From positions 1-53,890 of the forward strand of contig JAGNKU010000021.1 in assembly GCA_017999985.1 (NCBI GenBank): 53,890 nucleotides of DNA, read 5' to 3'. Source of the stretch: Phycisphaerae bacterium. GTDB lineage: Bacteria > Planctomycetota > Phycisphaerae > UBA1845 > Fen-1342. Shown in pieces: positions 43,968-51,787 of this stretch (position 1 is the stretch's first letter; every line of letters begins with the position of its first letter). The notes under the pieces are model-generated. The model had not been told where the DNA came from and did no database searches. It saw only the letters and a list, made by a program, of their open reading frames with translations. Made by a program: the position numbers and the translations under genes.

Positions 43968-44387
43968 CTCGCGGGGGTGGAATTCTTCGTCACAGACCAA
44001 CGTCAGCCGGCCCGGCAGGTTGTGGCGTCTCGCACCCGTCGCGATACGGTCGAGCAATGGACCAAAGGCGCCAACAATGCGGTGAAGTGGACACGGCTGA
44101 GCTGCCGCGACTTCGTTGACAACCCGCTGCGATTGCAACTGTTCACCCTCGCATGCATCCTGGGCAGCTTCTCGCGGCGGCTGGCGCTGCCCAGGGTGTT
44201 GAAGCACTGGTTGCTCACCGCGCTGCGTGAGATATTGCTGAAGATCGGTGCCAAGGTTGTCATGCATGCCTGCGGGGTAAATCCCCGGGTGGCCGAGGTG
44301 GTTATCCAGAGAAGGCTACTCGCCGCCACCGTGGAACGCGTTCAGGGTCCGTGCCGGTCCGATCTTGCCGTGGTGCCGTCCCGATAA
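43968..44387 (+). pseudogene. 3' remnant of an IS1380-family transposase gene
   Basis: The plus-strand frame ending in TAA at 44385-44387 encodes the C-terminal part of an IS1380-type transposase: FFVTDQRQPA, GANNAVKWTRLSCRDF, NPLRLQLFTLACILGSF, LKHWLLTALREILLKIGAKV and AEVVIQRRLLAA. About 125 residues remain of the usual 430-470, so the DDE core is mostly gone and it must be inactive. The remnant begins exactly where the 157-bp repeat ends. In family members the corresponding stretch reads similarly (VKWTRLSCR, RLQLHALAYNLGNF), which makes the assignment fairly firm. Confidence 0.82.
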
Positions 44388-44694
44388 GCCGGCTGGCCCC
44401 GCATAGCTGTTAGTCTTCAGCCAAGCCGCGCGACCCCACGCGCTCGGCCGGCGCCAAGGGACCTTTTCGCGCCTGCGTGGGGCTTCGACCGGCCTTGAGG
44501 ACGAGCCGGACTGACCCTGCGCAGCCTCCAAACCCGTCAGTGCGTCATAAAAACGTGTACGCCGGAGGCCAGGGTGCGGTACGATGGGTCTGCACGGCCC
44601 GGCAACGGAGCCGGGCCAAGTCAAGCGGGAAGAGCCGGATTTAAAGCGCCCGACGCTGCCAACCCGGCGGAACGTGGGTCGAGGAGAAGCGCAA
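44388..44694. other. Intergenic stretch before the SUMF1-type gene
   Basis: No gene seen. It has a perfect 8-bp hairpin (44596-44603 with 44610-44617, 6-nt loop) about 80 bases before the gene, a possible -10 TACGAT at 44580-44585, and the ribosome binding site GAGGAG at 44681-44686. The right end of the old IS1380 element should lie here but I could not define it. Confidence 0.4.
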
Positions 44695-45924
44695 ATGAAC
44701 ACGCGACGAGCAGCGAAGTGGTGTGTTTCCGCGATCGGTCTGCTGGCTTGGGCAACTGCTGCGCCCACATGGGCGGCGGACCTCGATGGCGATGGTGTGC
44801 CGGACGCCTGGGACGCGTGCCCCGAAACCCCAACCGGCATTCCGGTGGACGCGCAGGGCCGTCCCCTGGGTGATGTGGACAAAGACTGCGACGTGGACAT
44901 GGCCGATTTCGTCCTGCTGCAAGCGAGCATGACCGGTCCGTCGCCCAATCCTGCCGGCATGGTGCTCGTCCCAGGCGGCGAGTTCCTGATGGGCGATTCC
45001 TTCCTGGAAGGCGCCCCCGATGAGTACCCCCGCCACGCTGTCCAGGTGGACTCCTTCTACATGGACGCACACGAGGTCACCAACCAGCAGTATGTGGACG
45101 CGCTCAACTGGGCACTCCGCCAGGGCAACCTGATCGCGGTCACCAACGGCCTGATCTATCAAGACGGCTCGAGCATCGTTTACGCGGCGACCCAGACCGC
45201 GGAAACGGCGAGTTCGGTCGTCTGGAACGGCAGTTCGTTCGCGTGCCTACCCTACCGCGCCACCCATCCCATGGTCATGGTGAGTTGGTACGGCGCCGCG
45301 GCGTATGCCAATTGGCGCAGCACCATGCTGCAGCAGCCTCCCGCCTATGACCTCGCGACGTGGTCCTGCAATCTCGCGGCGGGCTACCGGCTGCCCACCG
45401 AGGCAGAATGGGAGAAAGCGGCCCGGGGCGGCTTGGTCGGCTACCGCTTCCCATGGGCCGACTCCGACACCATCGAGCACACGCGGGCCAACTACCGCAG
45501 CGACGCCGCGTACGCGTACGACACCAGCACGACCCGCGGCTACCACCCGTTGTGGGGCGTGACGGGCAGCAACTGCTGGACCAGCCCGCTTCGCTTCTTC
45601 TCCGGCGCTCTGCAGGAGCAGGCGGAGTGGGCGTGGCCGGGATCGCCGGGCAGCTACCAAACGCAGAACGGCGTGAACGGCTACGGCCTGCACGACATGG
45701 CCGGTGGCGTGTGGGAATTCTGCAATGACTGGTACGACGCTGCCTGGTACGCCGCCAGCCCATACGCCAACCCCCAAGGTCCGACCACCGGCACGGTGCG
45801 GGTGATGCGCGGTACGGGCTGGGGCTGGTACGCCAGCGCGGCCCGCTGTGCAGCCCGGGCCAGCATTGCTCCCGATACGCGCTACGTCGATGCCGGTATA
45901 CGACTGGTACTGCGCGCTCCTTGA
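44695..45924 (+). CDS. Secreted SUMF1/FGE-sulfatase domain protein
   Basis: A 409-residue exported protein. A signal peptide (CVSAIGLLAWATAAPTWA) is followed by a short calcium-loop region (DLDGDGVPDAWDACPETPTG, then DVDKDCDVDMADFVLLQA), and then a full FGE-sulfatase domain from about residue 85: MVLVPGGEFLMGDS, YPRHAVQVDSFYMDAHEVTN, PMVMVSWYGAAAYANW, YRLPTEAEWEKAARGG, YGLHDMAGGVWEFCNDWY and a final GIRLVLRAP. Only some members of the fold are formylglycine-generating enzymes; the two catalytic Cys of FGE are not evident, so another role is likely. GAGGAG precedes ATG 44695. It is the only intact gene between the two 157-bp repeats. Confidence 0.86.
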   Translation: MNTRRAAKWCVSAIGLLAWATAAPTWAADLDGDGVPDAWDACPETPTGIPVDAQGRPLGDVDKDCDVDMADFVLLQASMTGPSPNPAGMVLVPGGEFLMGDSFLEGAPDEYPRHAVQVDSFYMDAHEVTNQQYVDALNWALRQGNLIAVTNGLIYQDGSSIVYAATQTAETASSVVWNGSSFACLPYRATHPMVMVSWYGAAAYANWRSTMLQQPPAYDLATWSCNLAAGYRLPTEAEWEKAARGGLVGYRFPWADSDTIEHTRANYRSDAAYAYDTSTTRGYHPLWGVTGSNCWTSPLRFFSGALQEQAEWAWPGSPGSYQTQNGVNGYGLHDMAGGVWEFCNDWYDAAWYAASPYANPQGPTTGTVRVMRGTGWGWYASAARCAARASIAPDTRYVDAGIRLVLRAP

Positions 45925-46045
45925 GCGCCCGCGCTACCGCCAGTTCACGATCAATCGTCCATCCCAGAACTTCACGATGAATCAGTGATTGTGCAAACGG
46001 CATCGAGCGCGGTCGTTACTACCGTTGGGTCGGGAGCTGCACAAA

Positions 46046-46340
46046 CTAGTCGAGGTCTCCGGAGTCGGCCCAGCCGTCGCCATCAATCTCCACCACGCAT
46101 CGCACACGCCAGAGCCGCGTGACGGCGTAGGTCGCGACTCCGATCGTTGTCTGGCCGCTTACATCGCAGGGGTTTTCGTCCAGTCCGCGCACGAGTCGAC
46201 CGTGGGCACGTCCCTGCGGGAGACTGAGCCGGGGTTGCCACACGCCTTCTGGCGGGCGGAGCCGCAGTGCTACCTGTCCAGGAGCAGCCCATCCGGCCGC
46301 CGGCGATTTGGCTCGTGCCATCCGAACTGGTTGCCGGCGC
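46046..46340 (-). pseudogene. Remnant of a dockerin-like C-terminus, out of frame with the C39-like gene
   Basis: A minus-strand frame with TAG at 46048-46046 reads LRLRPPEGVWQPRLSLPQG, TIGVATYAVTRLWRVRCV and VEIDGDGWADSGDLD, then stops. The last motif is the calcium loop of planctomycete secreted proteins. There is no start or body, and the annotated C39-like frame overlaps it with poor coding character. It looks like the end of another gene joined at the repeat edge (46340). Confidence 0.5.
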
Positions 46341-47162
46341 GGGTTGGCTGGCGGGGCTCAGGCCCTCGACGTAGATGGCGCGGCCGAGCCACTCGGGCTC
46401 GAAGTCGGCGCGGAGCACTTCCTGCCAGCCGCTCAGCGGGTCGCCGAACACGATGTGCGTCTCCGTCACACCGAGGACCGGCACCATGTGCGAGCTGTAG
46501 TAGCCCCATTTCAGGGGGACCAGACAGGGGAGCGGCACGCGCTGCAGTTCGTCGTAATCCAGGCGGCGGTACTGCACGCGGACGGGCTGCCCGGCCAGCT
46601 TGCGCTCCAGGGCGTAGACCGCGCGCGTGTCGGTCGTGCCGTTGCCGACCTCCGTCAGGCTGAGCTTGGCCATCTCGTTTTCTGTCGCCGGGATGCCATG
46701 CGCGGTCAGCAGCGTGACCAGCGAGGCGGCCACGCAGGTGTAGTCCGTCGATTGCCGGCAGATCGCGTCCGCATATTGCGAAGTCGGCGTAGCGGGCATC
46801 CCCGGCCGGACCATCCAGAGGCCGCTGCGCAGGAAATACAGGGCACACATCACCGGGAGCCAACGCAGCGCTTGCCGGTCGCGCAGCCGTTTCATGTGGG
46901 TCGTGGCGATCATGAACAGCAAGACCGCCGGGAACACGACGCCGGTGAGTTCGAGGAAGACGGCGAAGTGGGTGCCCAGCATGGCCCGGGACCAGGTCGG
47001 CTCGATGCGCAGCAGCGGCCAGAGGGCGACCAGTACGGCTGAGACGATGGCGGCGGGTTTCCAGACGCGCGGCCCCGCACGGGCGAGTCTGTGCCCGGCG
47101 AGCGCGGTGAAGGCCAGCGCGACGGCCTGGCCCGTAAACCACGTCACGCTTTCGTACGTCAC
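46083..47162 (-). CDS. Membrane-anchored C39-like peptidase with altered C-terminal tail
   Basis: A 359-residue protein from GTG 47162 (GAGGG upstream). Four hydrophobic segments (QAVALAFTALAGH, AAIVSAVLVALWPLL, FAVFLELTGVVFPAVLLFMI, RWLPVMCALYFLRSGLWM) precede a papain-like C39 domain: RQSTDYTCVAASLVTLL (Cys 143), SSHMVPVLGVTETHIVFGDP (His 225, Asp 241). C39 domains in exporters cut double-glycine leaders; here no ABC module is present. After SPASQP (residue 274) similarity to its own repeat copy stops, and the last 85 residues are Arg/Ala/Thr-rich with a poor coding look, running over a remnant in another frame. The tail is probably acquired by rearrangement. The gene may still make an intact catalytic domain. 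Confidence 0.75.
   Translation of the reverse strand: MTYESVTWFTGQAVALAFTALAGHRLARAGPRVWKPAAIVSAVLVALWPLLRIEPTWSRAMLGTHFAVFLELTGVVFPAVLLFMIATTHMKRLRDRQALRWLPVMCALYFLRSGLWMVRPGMPATPTSQYADAICRQSTDYTCVAASLVTLLTAHGIPATENEMAKLSLTEVGNGTTDTRAVYALERKLAGQPVRVQYRRLDYDELQRVPLPCLVPLKWGYYSSHMVPVLGVTETHIVFGDPLSGWQEVLRADFEPEWLGRAIYVEGLSPASQPAPATSSDGTSQIAGGRMGCSWTGSTAAPPARRRVATPAQSPAGTCPRSTRARTGRKPLRCKRPDNDRSRDLRRHAALACAMRGGD
46341..46497. repeat. Direct repeat copy 2 (157 bp)
   Basis: Second copy of the repeat at 43811-43967, inside the C39-like gene (codons for the segment that starts at SSHMVPV and ends at SPASQP). Eight substitutions in 157 bases, no gaps. Confidence 0.93.
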
Positions 47163-47232
47163 CTGAGCCCTCTGGAAGCGTCGCTTCCGGTGCTGGCACG
47201 CCGGCGGCAGCGCACCGCGGCGCACGGCACTC

Positions 47233-47241
47233 TGATATACT
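47233..47241 (+). promoter_or_regulatory. Extended -10 promoter element for rlmN
   Basis: TGATATACT, an extended -10 of the TGnTATAAT type, lies 35 bp before ATG 47276. There is no good -35, which is usual for extended -10 promoters. Confidence 0.55.
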
Positions 47242-47275
47242 ACGTAATTCGATCGCGACAGGCACAGAGGCCCGG

Positions 47276-48340
47276 ATGGACGTACTGGGAAAAACCTTCG
47301 CCGAACTGACCGCCGCGCTGAGCCCCCGCCGGCATGAGCTCAAGGCGCTGCGCGCGCAATACCGCGCGCTGCTGCACGCGCCGAAGAACGGGGACAAGTT
47401 CAACCAACGCGCCGCGGTGCCCGCCGAAGTGCCGCCCGCGTCCCGGTTTGTGCTCACGGCCGACGTGCGGCCGATCGCCCGGCGGCTGGACGACGGCGAT
47501 CTGACCAAGTTCGTGCAGCAGACGCACGACGGGCTGGAGACCGAGAGCGTGGTTGTGCCGATGCCGCGGACGCACGGCGTGTGGCGAACGCTGTGCGTGT
47601 CGTCGCAGATCGGCTGTGCCCGCGGGTGCCTATTCTGCGAGACGGCCCAGCTCGGGCTGCTCCGGAACCTGACGCCGGAGGAGATCGTCGGGCAGGTCGT
47701 CGCGGCCCAGCGCGATTTCGCGGGCGGCATTCGCAACGTCGTCTTCATGGGCATGGGCGAGCCGCTGGACAATTATGACAACGTCATTCACGCCATCCGC
47801 GTGTTGATGGACCCCAACGGGCTATCGTTCGCGGGCGAACGCGTGACGATCTCCACGGTCGGACGCGTGGCGGGGATTCGGAAGCTGGCGCAGCTCGGCT
47901 GGCGGCGGCTGAACCTGGCGGTGTCGCTGAATGCGCCGAACGACGAGATCCGCTCGCGGATCATGCCGCACAACCGGCGGGAGCCGCTGGCGGAACTGCG
48001 CGACGCCTTGCTGGCGTACCCGCTGCGCAACTGCCAGTTCTTCATGATGGAATACGTGCTGATCCCCGGCGTGAACAATGCGCGGGAGCACGCGTTCGAG
48101 GTCGCCGAGTACCTGCGGCCCCTCAAGAGCATGCTCAACGTCATTCCGTACAACCCGCGCCGCGATTCGCCGTGGCCGGCGCCGACCGAGGCGGACGTGA
48201 CGCAGTTCCTGGCATGGCTGACGGAGGCGGGGCAAGGCTGCAAACGCCGGGTGACGAAGGGCCGCGAGCAGATGGCGGCGTGTGGGCAGCTTGGGAACCG
48301 GGCGCTGGCGCGAAAGCCTCGTGGGAATGTGCGAACGTGA
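47276..48340 (+). CDS. rlmN: RlmN-type 23S rRNA/tRNA adenine-C2 methyltransferase (radical SAM)
   Basis: A 354-residue radical-SAM enzyme. The 4Fe-4S motif is CARGCLFC (C114, C118, C121), followed by the RlmN/Cfr motif NVVFMGMGEPLDNYDNVIHA. The second catalytic Cys, which holds the methyl group, is C336 in MAACGQLGN. The family methylates C2 of A2503 in 23S rRNA and A37 of some tRNAs. After the cluster the text is ETAQLGLLRN where most RlmN have ATGQxG, so it belongs to a divergent branch; Cfr-like C8 activity cannot be excluded by eye. It diverges from the C39-like gene with a 113-bp gap. Confidence 0.88.
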   Translation: MDVLGKTFAELTAALSPRRHELKALRAQYRALLHAPKNGDKFNQRAAVPAEVPPASRFVLTADVRPIARRLDDGDLTKFVQQTHDGLETESVVVPMPRTHGVWRTLCVSSQIGCARGCLFCETAQLGLLRNLTPEEIVGQVVAAQRDFAGGIRNVVFMGMGEPLDNYDNVIHAIRVLMDPNGLSFAGERVTISTVGRVAGIRKLAQLGWRRLNLAVSLNAPNDEIRSRIMPHNRREPLAELRDALLAYPLRNCQFFMMEYVLIPGVNNAREHAFEVAEYLRPLKSMLNVIPYNPRRDSPWPAPTEADVTQFLAWLTEAGQGCKRRVTKGREQMAACGQLGNRALARKPRGNVRT

Positions 48341-48504
48341 GCACGTGGGAACGAGGCGGAGCCACGCCCGGGCTGACGGCTCGAACTGCCCCTCCGATCC
48401 GGCCGAATCGCCCTGCCGTGCGCTGGCGACAAGCGGGGGCGATCGCGTTAGGATGCCCGCCAATTGGCGCCTGATGGCGTTCACAGAGAGAGGAAGACAT
48501 ACCT

Positions 48505-49815
48505 ATGGATCGCCAAGCCCAGACCGGCCCGGAATCGCTTGCTCAGCCCGCCCCGCATGCCACGCCGCCGCTGCTGACGGCGCGGCTGTCGATCATGATG
48601 TTTCTGGAATTCGCCGTGTGGGGCGTCTGGTCCGTCCTGCTCGGCAAGCACATGGAACACCTGGGGTTCAGCGGCAAGGAAATCAGCCTGGTGTACCTGA
48701 CAACCGCGCTGGGCGCAATGCTGTCGCCGCTCGTGGCCGGGTGGATTGCCGACCGCTTCCTGCCAAACCAGATATTCACCGGGGCCGTGCACGTGGTGGG
48801 GGCGGTGCTACTCTTCGTGGCGTGGAAGCAGAGCACGTTCGGGCCGATGTTCTGGGCCCTGCTGGCGTACGCCATTCTGTACATGCCCACGATCGCGCTG
48901 ACGAACGCGATCGCGTTTCACCACATGAAGGACTCGAAGAAATTCGGGTTCATCCGGGTCTGGGGCACGATCGGGTGGATCATCCTGAACTGGATCATCA
49001 GCGGCTACCTGATCTGGTGGAGCTCGCATGACCCCAACGCGTGGCGCGTCGGCGACTGCCTGGCCGCGGGCGGCATCGTGTCGCTGATCCTCGGGCTTTA
49101 CTGCTTCACGCTGCCGAACACGCCGCCGTCCAGGGGGGCGAAGAACCCGTACGCGTTCCTGGAGGCGTTCAAGCTCACGAGCAACCGCAACTTCGCGGTG
49201 CTGCTGGTGATCTCGTTCATCGTCGCGATCGAGCTGCCGTTCTACTACAGCTTCACGAACATCTTCCTGACGGACACGAAAGCGGGCGTGGGGCTCGATC
49301 CCGGCTGGGCCAATTATGCGATGAGCCTCGGGCAGGTGGCCGAGATCGTGCTGATGCTGCTATTGGCGCCGTCGTTGAAGTACCTGGGGATGCGGACCAC
49401 GATCGTGCTCGGCATCCTGGCGTGGCCGGTGCGCTACGGAATCTTCGCCCTCATTCACCCGACCTGGCTCGTGGTGGCGGCCCAGTGCCTGCACGGGATC
49501 TGTTACTCGTTCTTCTTCGTCGGCGGCATGATTGCGGTCGAGCGCCTCTGCCAGAAGGACATCCGGGCCAGCGCGCAGGGCCTGATGGTCTTTGCCACAA
49601 ACGGCGTGGGGATGCTCATCGGCAACCTGATCAGTGGGCAGCTTTACGACATGTTCGTAAAGGCCGAAGTGCCGTACGCCTGGCAGAAGTTCTTCCTGGT
49701 GCCCATCGCCGTCACGGTCGTCGGCGCGATCGCGTTCGGTCTGCTGTTCAGCGAGCGGAAGTTCCAGGAGGACTCGGCGCGGATCGAGCAAGAGACTGCC
49801 GCGGCCACCGCGTAG
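48505..49815 (+). CDS. MFS transporter of the nucleoside:H+ symporter (NupG) type
   Basis: A 436-residue polytopic membrane protein with about 12 hydrophobic segments. The first helix has RLSIMMFLEFAVWGVW, followed by LVYLTTALGAMLSPLVAGWI and ADRFL, and further on FHHMKDSKKFGFIRVWGTIG, all typical of the Nuc_H_symport family. Many planctomycetes have multiple copies near sugar- or nucleoside-use genes; here the neighbours give no hint of substrate. GAGAGAGGAAG lies before ATG 48505. Confidence 0.88.
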   Translation: MDRQAQTGPESLAQPAPHATPPLLTARLSIMMFLEFAVWGVWSVLLGKHMEHLGFSGKEISLVYLTTALGAMLSPLVAGWIADRFLPNQIFTGAVHVVGAVLLFVAWKQSTFGPMFWALLAYAILYMPTIALTNAIAFHHMKDSKKFGFIRVWGTIGWIILNWIISGYLIWWSSHDPNAWRVGDCLAAGGIVSLILGLYCFTLPNTPPSRGAKNPYAFLEAFKLTSNRNFAVLLVISFIVAIELPFYYSFTNIFLTDTKAGVGLDPGWANYAMSLGQVAEIVLMLLLAPSLKYLGMRTTIVLGILAWPVRYGIFALIHPTWLVVAAQCLHGICYSFFFVGGMIAVERLCQKDIRASAQGLMVFATNGVGMLIGNLISGQLYDMFVKAEVPYAWQKFFLVPIAVTVVGAIAFGLLFSERKFQEDSARIEQETAAATA

Positions 49816-49906
49816 GGTCCGGCCTTGTTGCGCGAATAGTCGCGTCCGTGTCACGAATACCACTCCAGCAGTTCGTCAGGATTCGGATTCCGCGTTGGCA
49901 ATGGCA

Positions 49907-49966
49907 TGTGCCACTGCTCTCGAGCAGTGTTTTGTGCGGATTTCACTGCTCAAGAGCCGTGGCACA
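49907..49966. repeat. 23-bp inverted repeat with 14-nt loop (dispersed hairpin element)
   Basis: Arms 49907-49929 and 49944-49966 pair at 21 of 23 bases. The arm core reads GTGCCACTGCTCTCGAGCAG on the left. The 14-nt loop is A+T-rich for this genome. It lies between the MFS gene and the hydrolase gene, 91 bp after the former. It has no T-run like a normal terminator, and the arms read like a mobile hairpin repeat of the REP/MITE kind. Confidence 0.8.
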
Positions 49967-50034
49967 CCTGCAATCCGAGTCGCGACGAGCCACCGGCGCC
50001 GCCGTGATTGTCGCGCTGGACGAGGATTCCCCGG

Positions 50035-50904
50035 ATGTCTGAGTGCTTGACCGTCGCCGCGCCCGTCATGCGATGCAGAGGTCGGCGCCGCCTTTGGTGG
50101 CTGCTCGCCCTGCTGCCCGCCCTGTACGTTGCCTACGCCGGCGTCATGTACTTTGGCCAGGACGGGATCATCTTTCCCGGCGTGGTCCTGCCACACGCCG
50201 CGGCGCCGGGTCCGCAAGACCCGGCCGTGGAACAGGTGTGGGCCGCGACGCCGGACGGGGACCGCGTGGAAGCCTGGTACCAGCCCGGGCGGGGCTGCAC
50301 GCCGGAGCATCCGGGACCGGCGATCATGTACTTCCACGGTAATTACGTATTGGTCGACAAGGCGTGGTGGATTGCCGAGCACGCCGTGCCTGCGGGCATG
50401 TCCACGCTGGTGATGGAATACCGCGGCTACGGTCGTGCCGGCGGCACCCCGTCGCAGGCTGGCATCGTGGCGGACGCGGTGTGGTTCCACGACTGGCTCA
50501 CGGCCCGACCGGAGGTGGACGCGCAGCGGATTGTGTACCAGGGAGCTTCGCTCGGTGGTGCGGTGGCGACGGCATTGGCTGCGGAGCGCAAGCCGGCCGC
50601 GCTTGTCCTCGAATGCACGTTTACGAGCATGCGTAGTCTCGCGCACACGTACGGCCTGCCGGGCTTTCTCTGCCGGTATCCGTTCGATACGGACCGGGTG
50701 TTGCCGACGCTGGGCATCCCGATTGCGATCTTCCACGGCCGGCGCGACTTGAAGATCCCCGTTTCCCACGGCCGGCGGCTGCACGCGCTGGCGCCCGGGT
50801 CGCGCTATGCCGAGCTCGACTGCGGGCACAATGGGTTCTACAACGATTGGACGAATGTGCGGACGTTCCTGGTCGATTGCGGGGTGTTGACGCTGAGCGA
50901 GTGA
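50035..50904 (+). CDS. Membrane-anchored alpha/beta hydrolase
   Basis: A 289-residue hydrolase with one N-terminal membrane segment (WWLLALLPALYVAYAGVMYF). The catalytic triad is visible: nucleophile Ser in GASLGGAVA (S172), Asp in GRRDLKIP (D238) and His in CGHNGFY (H265). The oxyanion region is MYFHGN. This is the Bem46/ABHD13-like branch with the active site probably outside the membrane; substrate unknown. ATG 50035 has GAGGA upstream; the second ATG at 50068 is less well supported. It converges on the methyltransferase gene with a 64-bp gap. Confidence 0.85.
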   Translation: MSECLTVAAPVMRCRGRRRLWWLLALLPALYVAYAGVMYFGQDGIIFPGVVLPHAAAPGPQDPAVEQVWAATPDGDRVEAWYQPGRGCTPEHPGPAIMYFHGNYVLVDKAWWIAEHAVPAGMSTLVMEYRGYGRAGGTPSQAGIVADAVWFHDWLTARPEVDAQRIVYQGASLGGAVATALAAERKPAALVLECTFTSMRSLAHTYGLPGFLCRYPFDTDRVLPTLGIPIAIFHGRRDLKIPVSHGRRLHALAPGSRYAELDCGHNGFYNDWTNVRTFLVDCGVLTLSE

Positions 50905-50968
50905 TTATCGCGCATCCGCCTGGGCCCGCGCTGCCGCTTGGGGTCCTGATGTGTGGTGCTGGCCCGGG

Positions 50969-51775
50969 CTACAGGCGGATGGCCTTCAGCGCCAGGAAGA
51001 TCGGGATTTCCTGCGCGGCGCGGTTTTCGCCGCGGCTGTGACTGCCTGGATCGGAACGCCGGTGCGTCAGGAGTTCTTCGCACGCGACAACCGCCAAGCC
51101 GGCCTGCCCCAGCGCATTGACGTAGTCCGCCAGCGGCCGGTGGTAGAAGAGCGTCTGCTGCCCGGGCTCGCGGCCGGGATGCGTCGCGATGGGGATCGTC
51201 ATCGACGTCGCGTACCGGTCAATTCGGCGATACTGCGTCTTCTTCGCCTCGTCCCAACCCCACTCGGATTGCCGCGGCACGCGGAAGCAGGGGTGCATCA
51301 TCACGAACACGGCATGTCCGCCGGGGCGCAGGGCCCGCGCCAGGCCGCCGCAGAGCTGCTCCAGCCCGTCGGTATCCTGCACCGCCATCACGCACGCCGC
51401 CGCGTCGTAGGTGCCGTCGGCAAGGGCGTCGAGGCGGCGGGCGTCGCGGACGACGTAGCGGACGCGGTCGTCGCGCGGGCCGCGCGTCTTGGCGGCCTCG
51501 ATGAGCTGGCGGCTCGCGTCCACGGCGAGCACGAAGCCGACGTTGCGCTCCAGTAGCGCGCGGGTGAGCACGCCCTGTCCGCAGCACAGGTCAAGAATAC
51601 GCTGTCCGGGTTGCGGGTCCAGCAGCCGCAGGGCGGCGGGCAGAATCACATGGCGGTGATAATCTGAGCCCTCGTCACCGACGAGCTTGTCGTACCACGC
51701 GGCGACGCGATCCCAGCCGGCGGAAGGCGGCGGCGGGCGGCGCGTCGGAGGTGACTTGCGGGGCGGTCTGCGCAT
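50969..51775 (-). CDS. Class I SAM-dependent methyltransferase
   Basis: A 268-residue enzyme. A basic, Pro-rich start (RRPPRKSPPTRRPPPPS) leads to GWDRVAAWYDKLVGDEGSDY. The SAM-binding motif I is ILDLCCGQGVLTRAL, motif II VLAVDASRQLIEAAK, then VRDARRLDALADGTYDAAAC and a motif near RPGGHAVFVMMHPCF. The substrate is unknown. It starts 12 bp after the glycosyltransferase gene and is likely cotranscribed; no clear Shine-Dalgarno is seen. Confidence 0.86.
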   Translation of the reverse strand: MRRPPRKSPPTRRPPPPSAGWDRVAAWYDKLVGDEGSDYHRHVILPAALRLLDPQPGQRILDLCCGQGVLTRALLERNVGFVLAVDASRQLIEAAKTRGPRDDRVRYVVRDARRLDALADGTYDAAACVMAVQDTDGLEQLCGGLARALRPGGHAVFVMMHPCFRVPRQSEWGWDEAKKTQYRRIDRYATSMTIPIATHPGREPGQQTLFYHRPLADYVNALGQAGLAVVACEELLTHRRSDPGSHSRGENRAAQEIPIFLALKAIRL

Positions 51776-51787
51776 GGTGGCACGTTA

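Noticed and set aside
43845..44387. A single 180-residue gene spanning the repeat and the transposase tail
   Set aside because: The first 40 codons are antisense to the C39-like fragment, and only the part after 43967 matches a family, so this is a chance fusion of frames.
44596..44617. GGCCCGGC hairpin before the SUMF1-type gene as a riboswitch or intron part
   Set aside because: An 8-bp stem alone matches no known riboswitch or group II domain V by eye, and the flanks show no further conserved pairing.
43811..46497. Complete integrative element with its own integrase
   Set aside because: No tyrosine or serine recombinase gene is present between the repeats, so only a rearrangement footprint can be claimed.
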